Assembly: GCA_023393635.1 (NCBI GenBank)
Contig: JAEWKT010000032.1
Coordinates: forward strand, 1-64,000
DNA: 64,000 nucleotides
DNA from: Pseudomonadota bacterium
Lineage (GTDB): Bacteria > Pseudomonadota > Gammaproteobacteria > Pseudomonadales > Moraxellaceae
Direction of reading: 5' to 3'
Every line of letters starts with the position of its first letter. Position 1 is the stretch's first letter. The translations under genes and the position numbers were made by a program. Under the pieces are notes generated by a model. It saw only the letters and a list, made by a program, of their open reading frames with translations, made no database searches and was not told the DNA's origin. Shown here one piece after another: positions 38,247 through 48,907 of this stretch.

Positions 38247-39563
38247 ATGCTGGAGTTTATTAGTCATTATTGGCAAATCTTTGCAAATCGCCCTGATTTC
38301 TGGGCTATTTTAAGTATTGTGCCCGTAACGGCCTTTGTGACTTGGGCGCACGTTTGGATGGCGCTTAAAATGGTATTTTATCCCATTAAATTCTGGGGCT
38401 TTCATCTGGGTTCCCTGCCAGTAGGCTGGCAGGGCATTGTGCCACGCAAGGCAGGCCGTATCTCTGGCATCATTACCGACAACACCCTATCAAAGCTGGG
38501 CTCCCTAAAAGAATTTCTAGAAGCCATGGAACCTGAGGAAATGGCCGATATTATTGGCCAGCAGGTAGGCTACGATCTAGAGCATCTGATTGATGAGCTG
38601 ATGATGGAGCGGAATCCCGTTCTATGGGAAAACTTACCCTTTTCCATTAAACGCCGCATTTATGCCCAAGCCCAAAAACAAATGCCAACGGTATTACGCG
38701 GCCTTGTCACTGAGCTTACCTTAAATGTGGAAAGCTTAGTGGATATGCGTGAAATGGTAGTGCGTCAAATGGAAAATGACCGTCAGCTGATGGTCAATAT
38801 GTTTTTACGCGTTGGTCAAAAAGAAATTAACTTTATTTGGCATATTAGTGCGCTTATCGGCATGTTTTTTGGGGTATTCCAGATGCTGGTATGGTTTTTT
38901 GTACCATGGCACTGGACCGTTCCGTTTTGGGCAGCCGTATGGGGCTTCTTGACCAACTGGATTGCCATCTGGATGGTATTTAATCCAATTGAGCCTAATC
39001 CTATCCGTTATTTAAAATTATTTAGAGTGACCAAAACCAAAATTCCGTTTATTGTTCCTGTGCTGCCGCATATTGCAACCTACAATTGGCAAGGTGCATT
39101 TATGAAACGGCAAAATGAAGTATCAGATGTGTTTGCATCGGTGGTAACACAAGACTTAATTACCCTAAAAAGTATTATGTCTGAGATGATGTATGGCTCA
39201 CGCAAAGATAAAACCCGCCGAATTTTAAAGCGTCATATCAACAGGATTATGGAAACGCCAGTGGTACGTACCACTTTGCAGGTAAGTCTGGGAATGCGCG
39301 AATATGCCAAACTTAAGACAGATATGATTGATCGCTCCATTGAAATTACCATGGTGCCGATTTCTGATCCTGTACTGAATCAAAGCCGCGCCCAGAAAAT
39401 TTACTATATGTTCCGTGATCGCATTCGTGCCTTGTCTCCTACAGAGTTTCAAAAGCTACTGCGTCCTGCGTTTCAAGAAGACGAGTGGATTTTAATTTTA
39501 CTGGGCGGTGTGACTGGATTTATCGCGGGAACCATTCATTTATTTGTGGCGTTTTTACGTTAA
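38247..39563 (+). CDS. DUF445 family membrane protein
   Basis: The 438-residue protein has a helix near residues 20-45, a long helical middle with EPEEMADIIGQQVGYDLEHL, a pair of helices near 200-250 around FVPWHWTVPFWAAVWGFLTN and a C-terminal helix. These fit the DUF445 (YheB-like) family. NWIAIWMVFNPIEPNPI is the family's repeated membrane motif. Function is unknown; it seems to be monocistronic. Confidence 0.85.
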   Translation: MLEFISHYWQIFANRPDFWAILSIVPVTAFVTWAHVWMALKMVFYPIKFWGFHLGSLPVGWQGIVPRKAGRISGIITDNTLSKLGSLKEFLEAMEPEEMADIIGQQVGYDLEHLIDELMMERNPVLWENLPFSIKRRIYAQAQKQMPTVLRGLVTELTLNVESLVDMREMVVRQMENDRQLMVNMFLRVGQKEINFIWHISALIGMFFGVFQMLVWFFVPWHWTVPFWAAVWGFLTNWIAIWMVFNPIEPNPIRYLKLFRVTKTKIPFIVPVLPHIATYNWQGAFMKRQNEVSDVFASVVTQDLITLKSIMSEMMYGSRKDKTRRILKRHINRIMETPVVRTTLQVSLGMREYAKLKTDMIDRSIEITMVPISDPVLNQSRAQKIYYMFRDRIRALSPTEFQKLLRPAFQEDEWILILLGGVTGFIAGTIHLFVAFLR

Positions 39564-40607
<1,044 letters not shown>

Positions 40608-40620
40608 GTTTAATAAAAAT

Positions 40621-40642
40621 GGGGCACTACGCCCCGTTTTTT
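40621..40642 (+). terminator. Rho-independent terminator of adk
   Basis: GGGGC-actac-GCCCC is followed by G and six T. It overlaps the end of the convergent nth gene by two bases. Confidence 0.88.
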
Positions 40643-41321
40643 ATGTGGCATCCTTTATACGAACAATGGCCTGTTCTGCTCCGAAGGCGTATTTATCAGG
40701 CCATTCACATAAATCTGCAACGATACAATTAGGGCATAAGGGAATACGTGCCTTACAGGTATAACGGCCATGCAGCAATATCCAGTGATGAGCGTTTCTT
40801 AAATAAGGTTCTGGTACGACTTTCAGTAATTTTTTTTCTACCCCTTCTACTGTTTTAGCGGGCGCAAGGCCAGTACGGTTGCTTACCCTGAAAATATGGG
40901 TATCTACTGCCATGGTAGGGTGACCAAAAGCAGTGTTTAGCACAACATTAGCAGTTTTACGTCCCACACCTGCCAGTGCTTCCAGATCTTTACGGTTATC
41001 AGGCACCTGACTGTCATGCAGCTCAATCAGCATTTGGCAGGTTTTAATAATATTTGCCGCTTTAGCCTGATAAAAATTAATGGTGCGGATATATTCTTTT
41101 AGATTTTCCAGACCCAAATCCAGTATTGCCTGCGGTGTATTTGCTACGGCAAATAATTTAGCTGTGGCTTTATTGACACCCACATCTGTCATTTGTGCGG
41201 ACAGGATGACAGCAATGAGTAACTCAAAAGGGGAATGATAAACCAGTTCAGTGGTTGGGTCAGGGCGCTGAGCTTTAAGGCGCTCAAAAAACACTTCAAC
41301 ATGTTCAGGCTTCATATTCAT
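40641..41321 (-). CDS. nth: Endonuclease III
   Basis: Nth removes oxidised pyrimidines from DNA and nicks the abasic site. The 226-residue protein has the helix-hairpin-helix with catalytic lysine in LEALAGVGRKTANVVL, the catalytic Asp in VDTHIFRVSNR and the [4Fe-4S] loop C-x6-C-x2-C-x5-C (CKARIPLCPNCIVADLC). The start overlaps the end of rsxB by 17 bases, so the two are coupled, an arrangement typical of Acinetobacter. Confidence 0.96.
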   Translation of the reverse strand: MNMKPEHVEVFFERLKAQRPDPTTELVYHSPFELLIAVILSAQMTDVGVNKATAKLFAVANTPQAILDLGLENLKEYIRTINFYQAKAANIIKTCQMLIELHDSQVPDNRKDLEALAGVGRKTANVVLNTAFGHPTMAVDTHIFRVSNRTGLAPAKTVEGVEKKLLKVVPEPYLRNAHHWILLHGRYTCKARIPLCPNCIVADLCEWPDKYAFGAEQAIVRIKDAT

Positions 41322-42108
41322 CCATGCTGTGCTGTAGATTGATTCTTAACAATTCTAACTGTTGCTGTTTGGCTAAATCATCAGGATTAAGGTTAAGTTG
41401 TCGTTCCAGTTTTTTAATCTGACTGCGTAACGAGGCCAGTTGAATGGTTTGGCTGGCTGAAACTACTTTTGTTGCTATGGTAGTCACAGGCAAAGTATTT
41501 AATTGAGCCATATTAACTCCTGTAATAGCACTGGCTTGTTCATGGCTGATGCTGGCGGACAGGATAGGTTTGTTTGCTTTTTTTGTAATTATTCTTTGTT
41601 GTTCACGTAAAATATGCGCCTGATAGCGGCGGCGTAAATCATCTTGCTCAATTTGTCTTTCAGCAAGTGTAGGTAGCGGACTATCATCAATTACTAAATC
41701 AATGCAATCAACGGGGCAGGGTGGAATACATAGCTCGCAGCCAGTACATAAATCGCTCAATATGCTATGCATCACTTTGCCGCTACCCATAATGGCATCT
41801 ACAGGGCATGCGCTAATACATTTGGTGCAGCCAATGCATTCGTCCTCACGAATAATAGCTTTCATGCGTTGCGGGCGGCCATCTTGCATCACTGGCCATT
41901 GGCTGGGTTTGGCAGGCAAAGGGTCGCGTTGCAAGATTTTTGCTAACTGATCTGCTACGGGCTGGCCACCTGGTACACAGCCATCGGCACTTTCGCCTGC
42001 TGCTATTGCAGTGGCATAAGGTAAACAGCCAGCAGGGTGCCCACATAGCCCACATTGGGTCTGTGGTAAAGTTGCATCAATCAATTGAATCAGTTCGGCA
42101 GTTGGCAT
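41305..42108 (-). CDS. rsxB: RnfB/RsxB-like ferredoxin
   Basis: The 267-residue protein has the N-terminal 4Fe-4S domain of RnfB (CGLCGHPAGC) and two ferredoxin clusters (CIGCTKCISACPVDAI and CTGCELCIPPCP). Unlike RnfB of the membrane complex it lacks the N-terminal membrane helix, and no other rnf genes adjoin. It is followed by a helical Gln/Leu-rich tail of about 110 residues. It probably carries electrons in the cytoplasm for an unknown partner. ATG 42108 is preferred to the GTG two codons upstream. Confidence 0.9.
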   Translation of the reverse strand: MPTAELIQLIDATLPQTQCGLCGHPAGCLPYATAIAAGESADGCVPGGQPVADQLAKILQRDPLPAKPSQWPVMQDGRPQRMKAIIREDECIGCTKCISACPVDAIMGSGKVMHSILSDLCTGCELCIPPCPVDCIDLVIDDSPLPTLAERQIEQDDLRRRYQAHILREQQRIITKKANKPILSASISHEQASAITGVNMAQLNTLPVTTIATKVVSASQTIQLASLRSQIKKLERQLNLNPDDLAKQQQLELLRINLQHSMDEYEA

Positions 42109-42358
42109 GAACACTTAAACGCAGATAAAAAATGGTAAGCAGTAAATGATGCGAGAAACTGGCCAGAAGGTCAATTGAAAGTTATTTTTGATATTTTTTT
42201 GAAAAATGCACCCTATAAAACCATTTTCTGGTCAAGTAAATGCCCTAAAAGCATAACTATTGACTTAAAATGGTGCATAATTAGCACAATTTCCGTCGCG
42301 TATCCGTTATTCAGGCTTTTAAGCGTAATTTTCTCTCATTCAATGGAGACTACCTATT

Positions 42359-43702
42359 TTGAAATATAACACCGTAAATGATTTTTTAAACTCGGTCAGC
42401 AGTCGTGATCAGGGTCAACCTGAATTTATGCAGGCCGTAGAAGAGGTAATGATCAGTTTATGGCCTTTTCTTAAGGAAAATCCTTTCTATGCTGAGCAGG
42501 GATTGCTTGAGCGCCTGGTAGAACCAGAGCGTGTCATTCAGTTTCGTGTTGCATGGGTAGACGATACCAATCAAGTACAAGTTAACCGCGCGTGGCGAGT
42601 TCAGTTTAACTCTGCTATTGGTCCATTTAAGGGAGGGATGCGCTTTCATCCTTCTGTTAATTTGTCTATTTTAAAGTTCCTGGGCTTTGAGCAAACCTTT
42701 AAAAATGCATTAACCACATTGCCAATGGGTGGTGGTAAAGGCGGTTCTGACTTTAACCCTAAAGGAAAGAGCGATGGCGAAGTGATGCGCTTTTGTCAGG
42801 CGCTTATGATTGAGTTATATCGCCATTTAGGTCCTAACACAGATATTCCTGCGGGCGATATTGGTGTGGGTGGCCGTGAAGTTGGCTATATGGCTGGTAT
42901 GATGAAAAAGCTAAGCAATGATACTGGATCAGTATTTACTGGCAAAGGCTTAACATTTGGTGGCAGCTTAATGCGCCCTGAAGCGACGGGTTATGGTTGT
43001 GTCTATTTTGCTGAGCAAATGATGCATGCGCGTGGCATGGACTTTAATCGAAAAACTGTTTCTATCTCTGGTTCTGGGAATGTGGCGCAGTTCGCTGCTG
43101 AAAAAGCCATGGAACTGGGTGCTAAAGTAGTGACCTTGTCTGATTCTGAAGGCACACTATATGCTAAAGATGGTTTTAGCGAAGAAGCGTTAAAGCTGAT
43201 TATGCAGCATAAAAATGTTAAACGTGGTCGTTTGTCCGAATTAGCCAATCAGCCAGGTTTTGAGTTTAAAGCGGGTGTACGTCCATGGGGTGTTCCTGTG
43301 GATATCGCCTTGCCTTGTGCCACTCAAAATGAGCTAGATCAATCCGATGCAGAAACGCTGGTTAAAAACGGTGTAATCTGCGTGGCCGAAGGTGCTAATA
43401 TGCCGTGTACGCTAGAAGCAGTTGATTGCTTCCTGGCTGCCAAAACGCTATATGCACCAGGTAAAGCCAGTAATGCTGGTGGTGTCGCCACTTCTGGTTT
43501 AGAGATGTCGCAAAATGCATTGCGCCTGAACTGGACTCATGGCGAAGTTGATACACGCCTGCATGCTATTATGAAGCAAATTCATCATTCTTGCGTTCAT
43601 TATGGGAAAGAAGAAGATGGCACAATTAACTATGTTAAGGGTGCAAACATTGCAGGTTTTGTAAAAGTTGCTGATGCCATGTTGTCACAAGGCGTTTACT
43701 AA
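42359..43702 (+). CDS. gdhA: NADP-specific glutamate dehydrogenase
   Basis: GdhA aminates 2-oxoglutarate to glutamate with NADPH. The 447-residue protein aligns end to end with E. coli GdhA (447), including the catalytic lysine region LPMGGGKGGSDF, PAGDIGVGGREVGYM, and the Rossmann SGSGNVAQFAAEKAMELG. The start appears to be TTG at 42359, ten bases after GGAG. The nearby ATG at 42343 is in another frame that closes after eight codons. A strong terminator follows. Confidence 0.95.
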   Translation: MKYNTVNDFLNSVSSRDQGQPEFMQAVEEVMISLWPFLKENPFYAEQGLLERLVEPERVIQFRVAWVDDTNQVQVNRAWRVQFNSAIGPFKGGMRFHPSVNLSILKFLGFEQTFKNALTTLPMGGGKGGSDFNPKGKSDGEVMRFCQALMIELYRHLGPNTDIPAGDIGVGGREVGYMAGMMKKLSNDTGSVFTGKGLTFGGSLMRPEATGYGCVYFAEQMMHARGMDFNRKTVSISGSGNVAQFAAEKAMELGAKVVTLSDSEGTLYAKDGFSEEALKLIMQHKNVKRGRLSELANQPGFEFKAGVRPWGVPVDIALPCATQNELDQSDAETLVKNGVICVAEGANMPCTLEAVDCFLAAKTLYAPGKASNAGGVATSGLEMSQNALRLNWTHGEVDTRLHAIMKQIHHSCVHYGKEEDGTINYVKGANIAGFVKVADAMLSQGVY

Positions 43703-43779
43703 CCATAACGCTGGGTGAGTGGCCATAATGAGCCGCTCACTGTGCAAAAAGCTTGTTTTACATAAAATCTGCTTTACAT

Positions 43780-43820
43780 AAAAAAGGTGCCTAAAGTTCA
43801 ATGAACCAGGCACCTTTTTT
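43780..43820. terminator. Bidirectional terminator after gdhA
   Basis: A 13-bp perfect stem AAAAAAGGTGCCT/AGGCACCTTTTTT works on both strands. It lies between gdhA and the convergent lipoprotein gene. Confidence 0.9.
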
Positions 43821-43876
43821 AATGAACAGATCAGCTTAAATAATAAACTGACCTGACTCATAAATATCTATAAATA

Positions 43877-44680
43877 CTATTTAACGCGCTCTTGCTCAAT
43901 GGTAGTGTCTAACACATAGGCATAGCTTGAAGCATCAGCAGGTGGGTTTTTTACTGCATATTTGTTGACGCGCACAATCACTCTTTGATTGTTGTTGTGC
44001 TTATAGCCTTCAATATTGTCATAGAAATTTTCCCATGCTGAGCTGGTATACGTTTTGATGCCTTGCTCATTGTATTTTACTTCTTTTACTTGTAAGCACT
44101 GCATTTGATGCGTGCCTGCACTACAAGTTTTTGTTTCTGGGGATATTTCTAAAAAGATAGTCTCGGCTTTACTGCCGTATCTGGTTTCTGGTGTTGCCAA
44201 GCCTTTAAATACCAGGGTTTCTCCCCCAGAAGTAGTTAGGCTTAATTGTGGCTGAGCATCTTTGGTGCTAATATTAATAGCGGTTTTACCCTTAATTAAA
44301 TTGCTGACTGTAGTATCAAGTTCATTTAATGGGGCAGCACAAGCCATCATGGTAGAGGCAAGATCGCCAACACTCAAATGATTGCCACTTAAACTAAACG
44401 TACCACCCATGTTATTACAGGCATTGATAATACTAATGCGATTTTCTTTAAATTGTAGTGTTATTGGCATGTCCGCGCGAACAAACAAACCATTAATACG
44501 CTGATTTTTTTTATCCATTGCTTCAACTAACTGCCATGAATAAGCATTTAATTGCTGATTGATGGAAGACTGTGCGCTACTACCAGGCACCTGATTACCT
44601 ATATTGGTGTTAGGTTCTGAATACTGTGAACAAGCCATAACACTCAAACTTAATGCAAGAACTAAATATTTTTTCATCAT
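43877..44680 (-). CDS. META/DUF4377-domain lipoprotein
   Basis: The 267-residue precursor has a signal peptide with lipobox VMAC at Cys17. Residues about 45-155 match the META (HslJ-like) domain (WQLVEA, NACNNMGGTFSL, STMMACAAPLNELD). The C-terminal part matches DUF4377, with conserved cysteines in KTCSAGTHQMQCLQV. It should be an envelope lipoprotein; HslJ is heat-induced in E. coli, but the role here is unknown. Two adjacent ATGs are possible starts. Confidence 0.8.
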   Translation of the reverse strand: MMKKYLVLALSLSVMACSQYSEPNTNIGNQVPGSSAQSSINQQLNAYSWQLVEAMDKKNQRINGLFVRADMPITLQFKENRISIINACNNMGGTFSLSGNHLSVGDLASTMMACAAPLNELDTTVSNLIKGKTAINISTKDAQPQLSLTTSGGETLVFKGLATPETRYGSKAETIFLEISPETKTCSAGTHQMQCLQVKEVKYNEQGIKTYTSSAWENFYDNIEGYKHNNNQRVIVRVNKYAVKNPPADASSYAYVLDTTIEQERVK

Positions 44681-44767
44681 TACTATTCATCTTGAATAAA
44701 CACAAATGTAAGTATAGAAAAATAAAGTGAAGAATAATGCAGGCCTTTGGTTAATAAGTGTTTTCAA

Positions 44768-45544
44768 TTAATCAAAACGGTATAGATCCATGCCTAAACT
44801 ACCCATGCTAAAACTTGAATGGACTAGACTAAAACGACTTCCTGTACCCATGGCAAAAAATAAGGGGGCTAAATGTTCAAGCGTGGGATGATTTTGGCGC
44901 ACAAAAGGCGCATTTTGCCAGTTTAACACAGCATAAAAGTCATCAGAATTAAGCTGATGCACGACCCAGTTGCGAAAAGTAGCAGCCCAGTCTGGCGGAT
45001 CCGATGGTGTTTCAGCCCAACTGAGTTCGGCTAGATTATGGGTAATGCTGCCTGAACCAATAAGTAAAATTTGTTCATCACGTAATGGGGCTAACACCTG
45101 ACCAATTTGATAAATCTGCTGGGCACTTGATTCAATAGGCAAAGAAATTTGTACTACGGGAATATCAGCTTCAGGATATAAGTGGAGTAAGGGCATCCAC
45201 ACGCCGTGATCTCGTGGACGTAAAGTGTTGGCGTGGGCATGAATACCCGCTTGCTCCAGCATATCAATTAAACGTTCAGCCAGTATTGGATCACCTGATG
45301 CCGGATAATGAATTCCATAGAGTTCGCGGGGAAAGCCGCTAAAGTCATGCCATGTTTCAGGGCGCTGGCTGGTACTTACCTCTAGTGCTTTGCTTTCCCA
45401 GTGTGCTGACATCACAATAATGGCTTTAGGCTTAGGTAAATTGATGGAGAGGCGATGTAGTGCCGCGCCAATCTGTTCTGGCTCAATGGCCAGCATGGGT
45501 GAACCATGTGAAATAAATAAGCCTGGTAAAGTAGAGATCGCCAT
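44768..45544 (-). CDS. DODA-type (LigB-like) extradiol dioxygenase, YgiD-like
   Basis: The 258-residue protein has the metal-binding ISHGSPM near residue 12, VMSAHWES near 46, RDHGVWMPL near 111 and NHPTLEHLAPLFFA. This is the pattern of the class III extradiol dioxygenase YgiD/4,5-DOPA dioxygenase, which opens catechol rings using a zinc or iron centre. The natural substrate is unclear. It is probably monocistronic. Confidence 0.88.
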   Translation of the reverse strand: MAISTLPGLFISHGSPMLAIEPEQIGAALHRLSINLPKPKAIIVMSAHWESKALEVSTSQRPETWHDFSGFPRELYGIHYPASGDPILAERLIDMLEQAGIHAHANTLRPRDHGVWMPLLHLYPEADIPVVQISLPIESSAQQIYQIGQVLAPLRDEQILLIGSGSITHNLAELSWAETPSDPPDWAATFRNWVVHQLNSDDFYAVLNWQNAPFVRQNHPTLEHLAPLFFAMGTGSRFSLVHSSFSMGSLGMDLYRFD

Positions 45545-45787
45545 AAAGTTTAGAAAGACCTGTATAAGTATTAAGATACTGCGATAAATTTATGTGTATT
45601 TAAACCCATAACAATGCAACAACATGTTGTAGGAAAAAATAGAACGGCAACCAGTACAATAGCGATTAAAAATAGAGCGCAACCGCTAGCAACAAATTAT
45701 TGCTAACGCCTAAAAGCGAAGCGGTACAAGCTAAAACAAAGAAGCTAAAAATAACGATTGAGCATGGAAATTAAGACATAAAACAAC

Positions 45788-46267
45788 TTAAGCGCGATGA
45801 TAGGGATGATTGTTATTAATGCTCATGGCGCGATAAAGCTGTTCAATCAGTACAATGCGCACCAAAGGATGCGGCAATGTCAGTTCTGATAACGACCAGT
45901 GCCACTGGGCTTTTTGCCTCACTTCACTAGATAAGCCATCAGGCCCACCAATCGCCAGTGCAATATCATGGCCACTTTGCATCCAGTCTTGCATGGTGCT
46001 GGCCAATTTTTCAGTGCTCAGGGTTCGACCACCAACTTCCAGTGCGATGAGTTGCTCTTGAGGCTTAAGAGCCTGCAAAATCAACTGACCTTCTTGCACG
46101 CAATATTTATGAATGTCGCTGGCAGAATCATTTTTGCCACGTTTTGCCATGGGCAGTTCAATAATCTGTGTCTGGACAAAGGGTTGAATGCGTTTGAAAT
46201 AATCATCAAAACCAGTGTAAACCCAGTCTGGCATTTTTTGCCCGATGGTTAGTATGCGAATTTTCAT
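45788..46267 (-). CDS. rlmH: 23S rRNA (pseudouridine1915-N3)-methyltransferase RlmH
   Basis: RlmH, a SPOUT methyltransferase, methylates pseudouridine 1915 in helix 69 of 23S rRNA. The 159-residue protein (E. coli 155) shows LIALEVGGRTLSTEKLA, LAIGGPDGLS and the C-terminal LPHPLVRIVLIEQLYRA with the trefoil-knot residues. The open frame extends upstream to a TTG at 46366, but that part crosses the terminator-like element; the ATG at 46267 gives the family N-terminus MKIRILTIGQKMPDW. Confidence 0.95.
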   Translation of the reverse strand: MKIRILTIGQKMPDWVYTGFDDYFKRIQPFVQTQIIELPMAKRGKNDSASDIHKYCVQEGQLILQALKPQEQLIALEVGGRTLSTEKLASTMQDWMQSGHDIALAIGGPDGLSSEVRQKAQWHWSLSELTLPHPLVRIVLIEQLYRAMSINNNHPYHRA

Positions 46268-46328
46268 TGTTTCAATAAAAGGTAGAGAGCCTACTATTCT
46301 AGCATGGCAAAGCTTATAAATTTTAGGC

Positions 46329-46430
46329 AAAAAAAAGGCAGTCCATAAGGGGTATCGGACTGCCAACCAAGCCCACCTGTCTGGAGATCACAGATGGGCG
46401 ACCGATAAGCGAGGAGATCAGAATATCAAT
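46329..46430 (-). ncRNA. Structured minus-strand RNA element downstream of lon, C4-like
   Basis: On the minus strand a pyrimidine-rich segment with ATCTCCT (about 46412-46420) is followed by hairpin GCCCATCTGT/ACAGGTGGGC (46371-46399, perfect when one G-U pair is allowed) and the terminator GGCAGTCC/GGACTGCC (46337-46364) with eight T. TATCGG (46402-46407) can instead pair with CCGATA (46353-46358), which would break the terminator. The layout recurs at 54528-54613. It may be lon's terminator/3' UTR, a separate sRNA, or both. A C4-antisense-RNA relationship is my recollection of similar Acinetobacter RNAs. Confidence 0.6.
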
Positions 46431-46460
46431 TAACCATGCCAGGATTAACCAGGGCTACGA

Positions 46461-48890
46461 TTAATGACGTGCTGCTTTATCGCTTTCAACTGTTGGTGCA
46501 ACAATGGGCGTTTCTGCCAATGGTTCAGGCATGTGGACCAATGCTGCGGGTAATACATCATCAATGGTTTTCACAGCACGAATTTCCAGACCTTGTTTTA
46601 CGTTGTCAGGAATTTCTGCCAAGTCCCGTACGTTCTCTTCAGGAATCAGTACCAGTTTGACGCCACCTCGATGCGCTGCCAGTAATTTTTCCTTTAAGCC
46701 ACCAATGCGCATGGCACGGCCGCGTAAATTCGTTTCACCTGTCATTGCAACATCTGCTCGAACTGGAATGCCTGTAAATGCAGACACCAGCGCAGTGGTT
46801 AAAGCCAAACCTGCCGATGGACCATCTTTTGGCGTGGCACCTTCGGGCATATGCACGTGTACATCAGTATCACTGAAGCGTTCGTGCGGAATACCCAGTT
46901 TGTCACCACGGGTGCGCACCACCGTCATGGCAGCTTTGATGGATTCTTGCATCACATCACCCAATGAACCAGTAGCCGTATAAGTACCTTTACCTTTTAC
47001 TGCTGCTGCTTCAATAGTCAGCAATTCACCACCAACCGAAGTCCACGCAAGGCCAGTAACGCGGCCAATCTGGGCATCATCTTCCGCCATGCCATAATCA
47101 AACTTGTAAACCCCAGAGTAATCGCTCAGGTTATTTACATTGACGTCAATATGTATATTTTTTGAACGGCTTGTTACAGCTTCCTTAACTACCTTACGGC
47201 AGATTTTGGAAATTTCGCGCTCAAGATTACGCACACCTGCTTCACGTGTATAACGACGTACCAGATCACGCACCGCACCTTCTTCAATGGTGAGCTCTTT
47301 GTCTTTTAGACCGTTGGCTTTAATGGCTTTAGGAACCAAATAACGCTCAGCAATGTTTACTTTTTCGTCTTCGGTATAACCTGGCAGGCGAATGACTTCC
47401 ATACGGTCTAACAAAGGCGCAGGAATATCCATACTGTTGGCAGTACAGATAAACATCACTTCTGATAAATCCAGATCCATATCTAAATAATGGTCATTGA
47501 ATTTATGGTTTTGTGATGGATCAAGTACTTCAAGCAAGGCAGACGCTGGATCACCGCGATAATCCTGTGCCATCTTGTCAATTTCATCTAATAAGAATAA
47601 CGGGTTTTTTACACCCACTTTAGATAAGTGCTGCACAATTTTACCTGGCATTGCCCCGATATAAGTACGGCGATGACCACGGATTTCTGCTTCATCACGC
47701 ACGCCGCCTAAGGCCATGCGTACAAACTCACGTCCTGTTGCTTTAGCAATGGATTCACCCAGACTGGTTTTACCCACACCAGGAGGGCCTACCAGGCACA
47801 GTACTGGACCTTTAAGCTGCTTCACGCGAGATTGTACTGCCAAAAACTCAACAATACGTTCTTTAACTTCTTCCAGACCATAGTGATCGGCGTCCAGGAT
47901 TTGCTGTGCTTTATCAAGCTTAATGCTGACTTTGCTGGCTTTTTTCCACGGTGTGTTCAAGATCCAGTCAAGATAATTACGCACTACTGCTGCTTCACTG
48001 GAAGCTGCTTGCATCGATTTTAGTTTACGAAATTCAGCCTCAGCTTTCTTGCGCACATCGTCGGGCAGGTCTGCTTCTTCTAAACGGTTTTCAATCTCGG
48101 TGATATCATCTTCACCGCCGCCATTCATGTCTGACAGCTCGCGTTGAATCACTTTCATTTTTTCATTGAGAAAGTATTCACGCTGGTTGCGTTCCATCTG
48201 GCGTTTTACATTTTCATGTAAATTTTGCTCAATTTGCTGCTCTTCAGATTGCTGAGTCAGATACTCAGTTAATTCTTTCACATGTGCAGAAATATCGGCT
48301 TGTTCCAAAAATTTTTGCTTCACATCAATGGCTAATGGCGCACGTGTGGCAATGAAATAAACCAGCTCAAGCAAATCTTCAATTTTATCGCTTGCTGCGC
48401 TTAATTCACGCGCATTACGCAGCTTTGCTTCTGCATAATGAGTAAACAGGTTTTGCAGCCCTTGACGGGTTTCTTTTTGCTGCTCGGCATTTAAGGCAAT
48501 AGGCGCAGGCTCGGCTGTGGTTTCAGCGCGAATATAGTCAGGCAGCTCGATAATGTGATCAAGTCGCGCACGGTATAAGCCTTCTATTAGTACTTTAATG
48601 CAGTTGTCATCGTTTTCATGATTTACGACCTGGACGATGCGACATACAGTTCCGTATTGATACAGATTTTCGTTGTCGATCTCTTCGGCCAGTGAATCGC
48701 GTTGTGCAACCACAAAAACAAGATTGTCAGTTTCACGCGCTACTTCAACCGCATGAATTGATTTTGGACGTCCCACAAATAGCGCAATTTGCATGTGCGG
48801 ATAAACCACCACATCACGTAACGCCAATAATGGTAAGCTGCCTTCTACAGGGAGTGTCGGGCTTGGATTTTGAATTGTTGTCTCGGACAT
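46461..48890 (-). CDS. lon: ATP-dependent protease Lon
   Basis: Lon degrades damaged and regulatory proteins. The 809-residue protein has the LON substrate-binding domain (LPLLALRDVVVYPHM), a long coiled-coil linker, Walker A GPPGVGKTS, Walker B LLDEIDKM, and the Ser-Lys dyad in PKDGPSAG and the GLKEKLLAAHRGG segment. The ATG at 48890 is chosen because TCTGGAG lies seven bases upstream and the protein then begins like known Lon; a start at 48926 would fall in a leader hairpin. Confidence 0.97.
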   Translation of the reverse strand: MSETTIQNPSPTLPVEGSLPLLALRDVVVYPHMQIALFVGRPKSIHAVEVARETDNLVFVVAQRDSLAEEIDNENLYQYGTVCRIVQVVNHENDDNCIKVLIEGLYRARLDHIIELPDYIRAETTAEPAPIALNAEQQKETRQGLQNLFTHYAEAKLRNARELSAASDKIEDLLELVYFIATRAPLAIDVKQKFLEQADISAHVKELTEYLTQQSEEQQIEQNLHENVKRQMERNQREYFLNEKMKVIQRELSDMNGGGEDDITEIENRLEEADLPDDVRKKAEAEFRKLKSMQAASSEAAVVRNYLDWILNTPWKKASKVSIKLDKAQQILDADHYGLEEVKERIVEFLAVQSRVKQLKGPVLCLVGPPGVGKTSLGESIAKATGREFVRMALGGVRDEAEIRGHRRTYIGAMPGKIVQHLSKVGVKNPLFLLDEIDKMAQDYRGDPASALLEVLDPSQNHKFNDHYLDMDLDLSEVMFICTANSMDIPAPLLDRMEVIRLPGYTEDEKVNIAERYLVPKAIKANGLKDKELTIEEGAVRDLVRRYTREAGVRNLEREISKICRKVVKEAVTSRSKNIHIDVNVNNLSDYSGVYKFDYGMAEDDAQIGRVTGLAWTSVGGELLTIEAAAVKGKGTYTATGSLGDVMQESIKAAMTVVRTRGDKLGIPHERFSDTDVHVHMPEGATPKDGPSAGLALTTALVSAFTGIPVRADVAMTGETNLRGRAMRIGGLKEKLLAAHRGGVKLVLIPEENVRDLAEIPDNVKQGLEIRAVKTIDDVLPAALVHMPEPLAETPIVAPTVESDKAARH

Positions 48891-48907
48891 AGGGCACTCC
48901 AGATGAG

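Noticed and set aside
42260..42281. TTGACT/CATAAT promoter pair before gdhA
   Set aside because: The spacer is only about ten bases, too short for a sigma-70 promoter.
42175..42369. A 64-codon frame upstream of gdhA
   Set aside because: It overlaps the gdhA promoter and start, lacks a ribosome binding site at its own start, and codes a peptide without family or pattern.
46268..46366. Upstream extension of rlmH to a TTG start
   Set aside because: The extra 33 codons run through the terminator element and are absent from RlmH proteins; ATG 46267 gives the family N-terminus.
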